NCBI GenBank assembly: GCA_046261875.1 | Contig: JBHENW010000053.1 | Location: 1-5,533, forward strand | DNA: 5,533 bases | Origin: JBHENW01 sp046261875 | GTDB lineage: Bacteria; Acidobacteriota; Thermoanaerobaculia; UBA5066; Gp7-AA6 | Direction of reading: 5' to 3' | In this document: piece by piece, positions 1 through 5,533 of the stretch | How positions within the stretch are numbered: the first letter of the stretch is position 1 | How the letters are laid out: each line of letters begins with the position of its first letter | Notes under the pieces: generated by a model | The model's database searches: none | What the model saw: the letters and a program-made list of their open reading frames with translations, nothing else | Told to the model about the DNA's origin: nothing | Made by a program: the position numbers and the translations under genes

Positions 1-1
1 T

Positions 2-666
2 CTGCACGGTCTGGGTTGGAGCCACCAGAAGCCGCAGAAGAAGGCGCTGGAGCGCGATGAGGCGCAGATCCGGCGCTTTATTCGGCAGGACTGGCCGAGG
101 GTAAAAAAAACGCCGCGCGGCTGGGTGCCCACCTCGTTTTCGCCGACGAGTCGGGCTTCCTCTTAACCCCGACCGTCGCCAAGAGCTGGGCTCCGGTAGG
201 CAAGACGCCGGTTGTGCGCCACTTTGACCGGCGCGACAGGATCTCGGCCATCTCCGGCATTTCTGTCTCCCCCAAGCGCCGGCGTCTCAACCTCTACTTC
301 CAGCTCCACGAGAAGAACATCCAGCAGGCCGAGGTCCGCGACTTCCTGCGCCACCTCCTCAAGCACCTGCGCGGCTACCTCATCGTCCTCTGGGATGGCG
401 GTCGCCCTCATCAAGGCCGCCTCGTCCGGGATTTCTGTCGCCGATCCAAGCGCCTGCGCCTCGACCGCCTTCCCGCCTACGCCCCAGAACTCAATCCCGA
501 CGAGGGCGTCTGGAAACTCGCCAAGCAAACACTCGCCAATGGCCGACCCCGTGACCGCTACGACCTGACCTTCTCCCTCCTCGACGCCCTCGAAGCCATC
601 CGCACCAGCCAAAACAACCTCCGCGGCTGCATCACACACTCGGCACTCCCCCCTTTTTCACCCTGA
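2..666 (+). CDS. IS630-family transposase, 5'-truncated by window edge, two frames joined by a -1 shift
   Basis: This is a DDE transposase that would cut and join the ends of its own insertion sequence; IS630-family elements insert at TA. The first segment (from base 2) reads LHGLGWSHQKPQKKALERDE and on to DWPRVKK. Continuing in that frame hits TAA at 164-166. Stepping back one base in the A run at 103-110 gives NAARLGAHLVFADESGFLL, an uninterrupted match in style to IS630 proteins, open to TGA at 664-666. The catalytic triad is visible: Asp in ADES (145-147), Asp in WDGG (394-396) and Glu in NPDEGVW (502-504), with 35 residues between the second Asp and the Glu. The N-terminal helix-turn-helix part lies upstream of the window. 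Frameshifted expression is known in this family, so the shift may be programmed rather than a lesion. Family call is firm; activity is unknown. Confidence 0.9.
103..110 (+). other. A8 slippery run, likely site of -1 frameshift in transposase
   Basis: Eight consecutive A follow GT, so the zero frame reads GTA AAA AAA ACG. After a one-base backward slip it reads AAA AAC GCC, which restores the conserved region before the first catalytic Asp. The upstream frame closes at 164-166, and the downstream frame meets TGA upstream (about 58-60), so neither frame alone encodes the whole protein. Homopolymeric A runs are classical -1 slippage sites in insertion sequences. Confidence 0.6.
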
Positions 667-691
667 GCGTTGCATTATTTATGCAGCGCTC
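665..691. repeat. Imperfect inverted repeat (11-bp arms, 5-base loop) at IS right end
   Basis: The arms GAGCGTTGCAT (665-675) and ATGCAGCGCTC (681-691) pair completely if one G-U wobble is allowed, with TATTT as the loop. It begins inside the transposase stop codon. It could be a subterminal transposase-binding or end structure, or act as a transcription terminator for the transposase. There is no downstream U tract, so an end structure seems the better reading. Confidence 0.45.
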
Positions 692-835
692 TGAGTTCAG
701 GCTTTGGCTCTTCGACAGGAGCGCGGGGCGTCCTCCGTTCTCCTTCGGGGGTTCAGCAGTCGCCCGCAGCGAGAATCGAAGTTGCAGCGGACGACGCCGC
801 AAAAGGCTTGCTGGACCTACTTCGAAAGGACGCCG
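667..835. other. Short gap between IS630 transposase and phoU, no gene recognised
   Basis: Apart from the hairpin at 665-691, I find no convincing coding sequence, RNA or terminator with a U tract in this stretch. Open frames here are short or run antisense into phoU and have no recognisable protein content. Confidence 0.5.
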
Positions 836-1500
836 CTAGATGATCTGGGTGGCGTGATGCTTCACCCACCGGGCTTCGGCCATGAAGATCGTGTCCTCGC
901 AGATGTTCGTCGCGAGGTCGCCTACGCGTTCCAGGTTCTTGGAAATGGAGATGAGCTCGATACAGTAGGTAATGAGGGCGGGATTCTCCGCCATGTACGT
1001 CAGCAGCTCTCGGATCAGGAGACGTTCTTCTCGTCGAGGATGTCGTCGCGGCGGATGACTTTCTTGGCCAGGTCCGCGTCGCGGTGGACGAAAGCGTCGA
1101 GCGACTCTTTGAGCATCGACATGGCCACGTCGGCCATGAAGGCAAGGTCGATGAACGGCTTGAAGGGCTTCTGGGCGCTCAACCGCTCCGCGCCTTCCGC
1201 GATGTTCACCGCGTGGTCGCCGATCCGCTCCAGATCGCTGTTGATCTTCAGCGCCGCGACGAGGAAGCGCAGGTCCACGGCCACGGGCTGCTGGAGCGCG
1301 AGGAGCGAGATCGCCTGCTCCTCGATTGCGACCTCGAAGCGGTCGATCTCCTCGTCCGCCTGGATCACCGCGCGGGCCTTCTCCGCATCCACCTCGGTCA
1401 ATGCCTCGATGGACCGCTGGATCTGGCGCTCGACCTCGCCTCCCATCAGGATCAGGTTGCGGCGAAGCTCTTCGAGCTGTTCGGCGAAGTGTTCTTTCAC
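836..1500 (-). pseudogene. phoU: PhoU phosphate signalling regulator, split by a one-base frameshift
   Basis: PhoU is a cytoplasmic negative regulator linking the PstSCAB phosphate transporter to the PhoR/PhoB two-component system. The N-terminal part reads MKEHFAEQLEELRRN and contains ERIGDHAVNIAE at residues 91-102. The second repeat, ERVGDLATNICED, sits about 100 residues later (191-203), the expected two-fold three-helix-bundle layout with metal-binding acidic motifs. The start chosen is GTG at 1500-1498, matching the usual PhoU N-terminus and preceded by GAGGA; an ATG at 1560 would add an arginine-rich tail not seen in the family. The first frame ends at TGA (1017-1015) after DEKNVS. The rest, RLLIRELLTYMAENP onward to TAG at 836-838, is in another frame. 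Adding one C at about 1024 gives DEKNRLLIRELL and a normal 221-residue protein. No pst or phoB gene is in the window. Either a real recent mutation or a sequence error. Confidence 0.88.
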
Positions 1501-1503
1501 GTT

Positions 1504-1508
1504 TCCTC
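1504..1508 (-). promoter_or_regulatory. Ribosome binding site of phoU deciding the GTG start
   Basis: Read on the minus strand, GAGGA ends three bases before the GTG at 1500-1498. The spacing is a little short, but this is the only purine-rich Shine-Dalgarno-like stretch that agrees with the family N-terminus MKEHF. Confidence 0.5.
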
Positions 1509-1605
1509 GTCGGCGGCGGTGTGCCCCGCGGATTCTGCGGGAAAGTCCGGTGCGCCGCATGAAGCGCGCCTGAAGATCGGATCAAGGCGTGCCGTCCGCC
1601 GTTCC

Positions 1606-1611
1606 TATAAT
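1606..1611 (+). promoter_or_regulatory. Consensus -10 box for the glycosyltransferase, possibly leaderless and bidirectional
   Basis: A perfect TATAAT stands out in very GC-rich DNA between the divergent phoU and glycosyltransferase genes. Transcription would begin about 1617-1620, at or next to the TTG start codon at 1621, which implies a leaderless or nearly leaderless mRNA. No good -35 hexamer is seen at normal spacing. The box is nearly palindromic (CTATAATAG, 1605-1613), so the minus strand shows TATTAT at 1612-1607 and could also initiate toward phoU with a leader of roughly 100 bases. Confidence 0.45.
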
Positions 1612-1620
1612 AGCGGCCCG

Positions 1621-3030
1621 TTGAAGCTCCGGGCCCTCTTCTGGGCGCTGCTGCTGGGCAGCGTCCTGGCAGTCAAGCTCCTCCTCGCCTGGCGCTTTCC
1701 CGGCTTTCTCACCGGCGACGATCTCGAGGTGCTCCAGACGGCAGCGCGTTACGCGTGGGGCCTGGACTACGAGCCGTGGGACCTGCGGTGCCTGTTTCAT
1801 CCCCTGACGTTCGTCTGGCCCCTTCTGAAGCTCGCGCACGCGTTCGGCCTCCGCGACCCGGCGGTGCTGACGTGGATCGGAACGATCCCCACCGCCGTCA
1901 TCTCGACGGCCGGCGCGTACCTGCTCCACTCCCTGGCGCGCGCGCGCGGTTTTTCCGAAGCCGCGAGCCGGGCGGCCGCGTTCTTCTACGCTTTCCACTG
2001 GTTGCCGCTCGGATACGGCGCGACGCACTTCCCGCGGCCGGTCTCGGCCGTCCTCCTCGTCGGCGCCTTCCTGCTCGTCAGCCGGCGGGAACGCACGGTC
2101 TGGATGGACGCGGCGGCCGGCGTGCTCGCCGCCGCGGCGTTCGCCGTCCGCTGGAGCGAGGGCGCCGTCCTCCTCGTTCTCCTCGCCGACGTGTGGTGGC
2201 GGTCGCGCGACCTGCGGCGTGTCGCCTCCGTATGCGCCGGCTTCGCGCTCGGAGCGGTCCTCTTCGTGGGCCTCTTCGACCTCGCGACCTGGGGAGGCCC
2301 TTTCGCGAGCCTGCGCGAATATCTCCGCCTTCTCGCGGCCGGCGCCCCTCCCGCCTCGCCCAGCACCGATCAGCCGCTGGTCTGGTACTTTACGACCCCC
2401 CTTCGCTGGGCCGGGCCGCTCGCCCTCCTGCTCGCCGCGCTCGGCTGGCGCGACCCCCGGGGCCGCCGGGCAATCCTTCTCTTCGGCGCGATCGTGCTCC
2501 TGTTTTCCCTTTTCCGTTTCAAGGCCTGGCGGTACCTCCAGGCGGCCGTCCCGTTCCTGGCGCTGGCGGCCGCGGCGGGCTGGGAGCGCCTGCGCGAAAA
2601 GTCTCGGGCGGGACGGTGGCTGGCCGCCGCCGCGATCGTCCTCACGGTCCCCGTCGGCCTGGAGCGCGCGCTCACGCTCCTCCGCGACAAGTCCCAATCG
2701 GCCATCCTGGCCGCCCGCCACATCGCCGCGGAGCTCCCGGACGCGCGGGTCGTCGCCCTCGAGCAGGACTGGGCCTTCGGCGGCCGCCTCTATCTCGGAA
2801 ATGGCCCGGAGATCCGCGACATCCCCGTTTCGCGCCCCCTGTCCCCCGCGGCGGTCCGCACGATGGCGGCAGGCGCCGACGCCGTCGCGATCTACTCGAA
2901 GGACTCGAGCCCGGAGGTCCGCGGCGTTCTGGAGGAGCTGAGCTTCCGGGAGAGCGCGCGCTTCAAGCGAGACGCCAGCCGCGAGGTCGTCGTCTACTTC
3001 GCGGAGCGGGCCCGCTCGCGCGCTTTCTGA
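1621..3030 (+). CDS. Polytopic membrane glycosyltransferase, GT-C fold, Alg9/GT22-like
   Basis: Predicted to transfer a sugar from a polyprenyl-phosphate donor on the outer face of the cytoplasmic membrane; the acceptor is unknown. The 469-residue protein starts with a membrane segment (about 5-24), then an acidic loop TGDDLEVLQTA with Asp33, Asp34 and Glu36, the place where GT-C enzymes carry their catalytic acidic residues, followed by EPWDLRCLFHP. About nine to ten hydrophobic segments follow. RFKAWRYLQAAVPFLALAAA (from residue 299) resembles the GT22 region that reads HKExRFLYPxLP in eukaryotic Alg9 and PIG-B. The last 120 or so residues are largely soluble. TTG at 1621 is chosen because the open frame further upstream (to 1084) is antisense to phoU, no other plausible start precedes the first membrane segment, and a -10 box sits just upstream. 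No glycan cluster surrounds it. The fold and broad class are fairly secure; the family assignment is less so. Confidence 0.72.
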   Translation: MKLRALFWALLLGSVLAVKLLLAWRFPGFLTGDDLEVLQTAARYAWGLDYEPWDLRCLFHPLTFVWPLLKLAHAFGLRDPAVLTWIGTIPTAVISTAGAYLLHSLARARGFSEAASRAAAFFYAFHWLPLGYGATHFPRPVSAVLLVGAFLLVSRRERTVWMDAAAGVLAAAAFAVRWSEGAVLLVLLADVWWRSRDLRRVASVCAGFALGAVLFVGLFDLATWGGPFASLREYLRLLAAGAPPASPSTDQPLVWYFTTPLRWAGPLALLLAALGWRDPRGRRAILLFGAIVLLFSLFRFKAWRYLQAAVPFLALAAAAGWERLREKSRAGRWLAAAAIVLTVPVGLERALTLLRDKSQSAILAARHIAAELPDARVVALEQDWAFGGRLYLGNGPEIRDIPVSRPLSPAAVRTMAAGADAVAIYSKDSSPEVRGVLEELSFRESARFKRDASREVVVYFAERARSRAF

Positions 3031-3491
3031 CGCTCCAGGGTCATGGTGTAGGCGAGGTAGTAGTTGTGGACGTTGCTGACGTACTCCACCGTCTCCCACC
3101 CGATCTCGCGCGCCACGACGAGCTCGACGTTGTTGAACCACTTGTTGGGATCCAGCCCCTCGGCAGCCGCGTTCTTGCGCAGGCGCGAGATTCGGCCGGG
3201 CCCCGCGTTGTAGGAAGCGACCGTCATCAGGCTCCGGTTCAGCCGGTCCATCGGGTCCTTCCTGAAAAAATCGTCGCGGATGAAGCGGAGCAGCTTGACG
3301 CCGGCGTGAATGTTCGGCTCGAGCTCGTGCACGTTCGCGATCTGCACCGGATACCCGGCGGCCGTGGCGGGCATGACCTGCATGACGCCGATCGCCCCGA
3401 CGGGACTGCGCGCCTCGTTATTTGAGCCGCGACTCCTGGTAGGCGAGGGCGCCGACGAGGGTGCGGCGGGTACCGGCGGCCTGGCCCTCAC
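2994..3491 (-). pseudogene. MltF-like lytic transglycosylase remnant: SLT domain only, N-terminus absent, frameshifted at the catalytic Glu
   Basis: MltF-type enzymes cleave peptidoglycan between MurNAc and GlcNAc, forming 1,6-anhydroMurNAc. Clear SLT motifs are present: NEARSPVGAIGVMQVMPATA, then NIHAGVKLLR, VASYNAGPGRI, and a C-terminal region DPNKWFNNVE ... ETVEYVSNVHNYY typical of MltF. The segment with the catalytic Glu, ALAYQESRLK (Glu codon 3435-3433), is in a different frame that ends in TAA at 3420-3418. Skipping one base at 3420 joins it to NEARSP. In the downstream frame a GTG at 3491-3489 could start translation, but that product has an unrelated Arg/Pro-rich head and lacks the Glu. 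MltF proteins are usually about 450-500 residues with a solute-binding-like domain and signal peptide first; here nothing of these is found before the receptor gene's stop at 3502-3504. The 3' end overlaps the convergent glycosyltransferase by 37 bases. Judged non-functional unless the sequence is wrong. Confidence 0.85.
3004..3017. repeat. 14-bp perfect palindrome at the convergent 3' ends
   Basis: GAGCGGGCCCGCTC is self-complementary and lies within the 37-base overlap of the two convergent coding ends. It could fold as a short hairpin in either transcript, but no U tract follows, so terminator function is doubtful. It also lies in coding sequence on both strands. Confidence 0.35.
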
Positions 3492-3501
3492 TCCGGATCC
3501 T

Positions 3502-5533
3502 CTAGAAGCTGACCCGCGCCGCGAGCTGGATGATGCGCGGCCCCGTGGTCGTGGAGAGCGGCGCCTGGGCCGTACAGCCGCGGCCTCCCGCGCACGGGTC
3601 GAGATACGTGGGCACCGGCGCGAGTTGCGTCTGCCCGGCCACGACGACGGTCCGATACTCGGTGGCGAGGAGGCCGACGGTGTTTCTCTTGTTGAAGAGG
3701 TTGAACGCCTCGACGATGAGCTCGACGTCCACGGGGCCGATCGGGATGTGGCGCGAGATCCGGGGATCGAACGATGCGGTGCTCGGCAGCCGCTCCGCGT
3801 TGCGCTTGGCTCCCGGAGAGCGGTCGTTGCGGTCGTTGCGGTCGCTGTTGAGGTCGCCGTTGACCTGACGGGAATAGGGCATCCCCGTCTGAAACGAAAA
3901 GATGCCCGCGATCGTCCAGCCCGACGCGAGCGCGCGCATGAACGGATTCTGGATGCCTGCCGAGTAGTCCAGGTTCCAGACACCGGAAAGGACCGCGCGA
4001 TGCCTCACGTCGTTGTCGCCCGGGCCCTTGTCCCCTTCCAGGTCGAGGGGATCCATCGCGTACTTGGCGTCGTCGGTCGAGCTGACGACGACGGCCGTGG
4101 CGTCGGGCTTCGTATCGATCACCTTCGAGTAGGTGTAGGCCACCTTGGCCTGCCAGTTGCGCGAGTAGCGCTTGTTCAACTCGAGGGTCAGGCCGTTGTA
4201 CTCCGACTCCGCCGAGCTCTGGAACTGGACGACGCGGAAAAAGTTCGGGAACGGCCGGGTCGTGTAGCGGCGGACCGTCGCGGTCCCGTCTCCCTGGATC
4301 GGAATGGGCGTGTCCACCGGCGTGCCCACGTTGATGTCTATGGAACGCGGGAGATCTTCGGCCTTCACGTACAGATAGGAGACGCCGATGGCCAGGTCGC
4401 TGGTCAACGCGCGGTCCACGCCGATCGAGGCCTGGTGCACCGTGGGGTTCTCGAACTGCGGATCGAAGAGCGCGATGCTCGGGACCGCCGCGGCGGCCCC
4501 GGCCGGCCGAGAATCGAACCGATTGGGGTAGGTCGGGACGGAAGCGCCCGTGAAGGTGATCGTCGAGACGTTGATCCCGTTGTTGGAGTGCGCCGTTCCG
4601 ACCATGATCGCCGGCGTGCGGCCGTAGAAGAGGCCGTACCCGCCCCGCATGACGGTCTGGTCGTTGGGGCTCCAGGCGAAGCCGAGGCGGCCCGCCCAGT
4701 TGTCCTCGTCCTCCGGGATGACGTCGGTGAAGAGCCCGGCAGCGAGGAGCTGCGGATCCATGTTGCGCACGTCGGGCTGCGTGATGTCCTGGTAGTCGTA
4801 CCGCACGCCGAGGTTCAGGGTGAAGCTCGGACGGATCCGCCACTCGTCCTGCAGGAAGCCGGAAATGTCGGTCTGATCCGGATTCGTCACCGGCCCGGAG
4901 GTGCCCGGCCCGGCGAAGGCCTGGACGTAGCGCTCACCCGTTCCGCTCGGCACCCCCCGGTGGAAGGAGCCGATGGAAGCGAAGGTGTACGACCCGAAAA
5001 AGTTCCCCGGGAAGTAGTTGAAGATCTCGTCCTGGAGGTAGTCGGCGCCTCCCCGCAGCGTGTGGTTCCCGAGAAGGTACGTCAGCGTGTCGGCGATCTG
5101 GAAACGCTTGATCGTCGTCTCGCGCGGGGAGAAGAAGTTCTCGCCGATGATGAGGACGGTCACACCGCTCTGGTTGATGGTCGCTTCCGGGTTGTTGCTG
5201 TTGGCCGTGCCCGGCTCGTGGTCTTTGGCCCACTGCCCGCGCAGCTCGTTGAAGACGGTCGGTGTAAACGAGCTCGTCAGGGAGCCGGCGATCGTGTCGG
5301 TCTCGACGAGGGAATCGCCCGTGTGCTCGAAAGCGATGTTCGATCCGCCGCTCTCGAAGCCGACCCCGGTGAAGTCCTGCCGGTTGTAGCGAAGCGAGAG
5401 GCGGCTGTTGGAGAACATCTCCCAGTCCGCCTTGAAGAAGAAAGTGTCCTGGTCCTGCTTGCGGTCCCAGCTGTCGGCCAGTCCGCGCAGTCTCTCGATG
5501 CCGGCCACCGTGTCCGCATCCGTCGGCGTGTTC
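3502..5533 (-). CDS. TonB-dependent receptor, Oar-like, beta-barrel part (5' end beyond window)
   Basis: This is an outer-membrane receptor that would import a ligand using energy from TonB-ExbB-ExbD. About 676 residues are visible in one uninterrupted frame, and the frame stays open to the window edge, so the signal peptide, carboxypeptidase-like repeat and plug lie outside; the GTG at 5508 is internal. Barrel-type segments recur: FKADWEMFSNSRLSLRYN, ISGFLQDEWRIRPSFTLNLG, GVRYDYQD, YNGLTLELNKRYSRNWQAKV and GWTIAGIFSFQTGMPYS. The strand pair before the end, NGDLNSDRNDRNDRSPG then FDPRISRHIPIG and VELIVEAFNLFNKRNT, is characteristic of Oar-like receptors in Acidobacteriota and Myxococcota. The protein ends ARVSF, with the terminal Phe expected for BAM-dependent barrel assembly. 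Two Cys seven positions apart (codons 3594-3592 and 3576-3574) sit in what is probably the last extracellular loop and could form a disulfide. Ligand cannot be told; large oligosaccharides or peptides are plausible. Confidence 0.87.
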   Translation of the reverse strand, partial: NTPTDADTVAGIERLRGLADSWDRKQDQDTFFFKADWEMFSNSRLSLRYNRQDFTGVGFESGGSNIAFEHTGDSLVETDTIAGSLTSSFTPTVFNELRGQWAKDHEPGTANSNNPEATINQSGVTVLIIGENFFSPRETTIKRFQIADTLTYLLGNHTLRGGADYLQDEIFNYFPGNFFGSYTFASIGSFHRGVPSGTGERYVQAFAGPGTSGPVTNPDQTDISGFLQDEWRIRPSFTLNLGVRYDYQDITQPDVRNMDPQLLAAGLFTDVIPEDEDNWAGRLGFAWSPNDQTVMRGGYGLFYGRTPAIMVGTAHSNNGINVSTITFTGASVPTYPNRFDSRPAGAAAAVPSIALFDPQFENPTVHQASIGVDRALTSDLAIGVSYLYVKAEDLPRSIDINVGTPVDTPIPIQGDGTATVRRYTTRPFPNFFRVVQFQSSAESEYNGLTLELNKRYSRNWQAKVAYTYSKVIDTKPDATAVVVSSTDDAKYAMDPLDLEGDKGPGDNDVRHRAVLSGVWNLDYSAGIQNPFMRALASGWTIAGIFSFQTGMPYSRQVNGDLNSDRNDRNDRSPGAKRNAERLPSTASFDPRISRHIPIGPVDVELIVEAFNLFNKRNTVGLLATEYRTVVVAGQTQLAPVPTYLDPCAGGRGCTAQAPLSTTTGPRIIQLAARVSF
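3821..3847. repeat. Three tandem 9-bp units inside the receptor gene
   Basis: On the plus strand CGGTCGTTG occurs twice in succession, followed by CGGTCGCTG. Because the unit is nine bases it preserves the frame and encodes the acidic/Asn-rich repeat SDRNDRNDR in the receptor. Oar-like receptors usually carry one such Asp/Asn-rich stretch here, so this looks like a small slippage expansion. Confidence 0.7.

Larger units (their letters stand above)
1..700 (+). mobile_element. Right part of an IS630-family insertion sequence
   Basis: The element is identified by its transposase. The left end is outside the window, so terminal inverted repeats and the TA target duplication cannot be paired. The right boundary is approximate: an imperfect inverted repeat begins at the transposase stop codon (665-691), and beyond about 700 the sequence no longer resembles the element. 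No flanking gene is visibly split by it, since the next gene (phoU, on the other strand) ends at 836. Confidence 0.6.

Noticed and set aside
212..568. Ser/Thr-rich 118-residue plus-strand frame and the antisense 158-residue frame in the transposase region
   Set aside because: Both are alternative frames of the IS630 transposase, whose catalytic triad fixes the true frame.
1084..1620. Long upstream extension of the glycosyltransferase frame on + (about 179 extra residues)
   Set aside because: It is antisense to the well-conserved phoU gene and its translation is charged and unlike any recognisable domain. The first membrane segment follows the TTG at 1621, next to a -10 box.
1582..3141. 519-residue minus-strand open frame opposite the glycosyltransferase
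   Set aside because: Composition is Arg/Gly/Glu-rich low complexity typical of antisense frames in GC-rich DNA, and the plus-strand protein is clearly real.
1755..3425. 556-residue plus-strand open frame overlapping the glycosyltransferase and mltF
   Set aside because: Arg/Pro-rich shadow frame. Its last third is antisense to the SLT domain and nothing in it resembles a known fold.
3492..3983. N-terminal extension of the SLT frame upstream into the receptor gene
   Set aside because: The extension is Arg/Ser-rich shadow of the receptor coding sequence and contains no MltF domain or signal peptide. Only the part below about 3420 is real transglycosylase sequence in that frame.
3488..4843. 451-residue minus-strand open frame within the TonB receptor
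   Set aside because: It runs in another frame of the receptor gene, which has clear barrel sequence and a proper terminal Phe.
1..5533. CRISPR array, tRNA, toxin-antitoxin pair or anti-phage system
   Set aside because: No spaced direct repeats, cloverleaf-like sequence, small paired genes or defence domains could be seen on either strand.

Overview
The window is high-GC, protein-dense DNA from a Gram-negative bacterium. An outer-membrane TonB-dependent receptor of the large Oar-like type, a periplasmic lytic transglycosylase related to MltF, and a GT-C (Alg9/GT22-like) membrane glycosyltransferase together fit a soil or sediment lineage such as Acidobacteriota. That placement is an inference from gene style, not from a marker gene.

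Layout from left to right: (1) 1-666 is the 3' part of an IS630-family transposase on +. It is read in two frames joined by a -1 shift at a run of eight A, followed by an imperfect hairpin that probably lies at the IS right end. (2) 667-835 holds the IS end and a short stretch with no recognisable gene. (3) 836-1500 on - is phoU, the phosphate-signalling regulator, broken by an apparent one-base deletion near 1024. (4) 1501-1620 is a divergent intergenic region with a good -10 box (TATAAT) only about 10 bases before the next start. (5) 1621-3030 on + is an intact multi-pass membrane glycosyltransferase. (6) 2994-3491 on - is the C-terminal, SLT-domain part of an MltF-like lytic transglycosylase. 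Its N-terminal region is absent and a one-base shift separates the catalytic Glu from the rest. Its 3' end overlaps the glycosyltransferase 3' end by 37 bases. (7) 3502 to the window edge on - is the beta-barrel part of an Oar-like TonB-dependent receptor whose plug and signal peptide lie beyond the window.

The genes do not form an obvious pathway. They look like unrelated chromosomal genes next to an insertion sequence. The most informative feature is damage: phoU and mltF each carry a single-base lesion, and mltF is also headless at a sharp junction just behind the receptor stop codon. This is either local gene decay and rearrangement or sequence/assembly error. I see no CRISPR array, tRNA, rRNA, riboswitch or convincing undescribed system.
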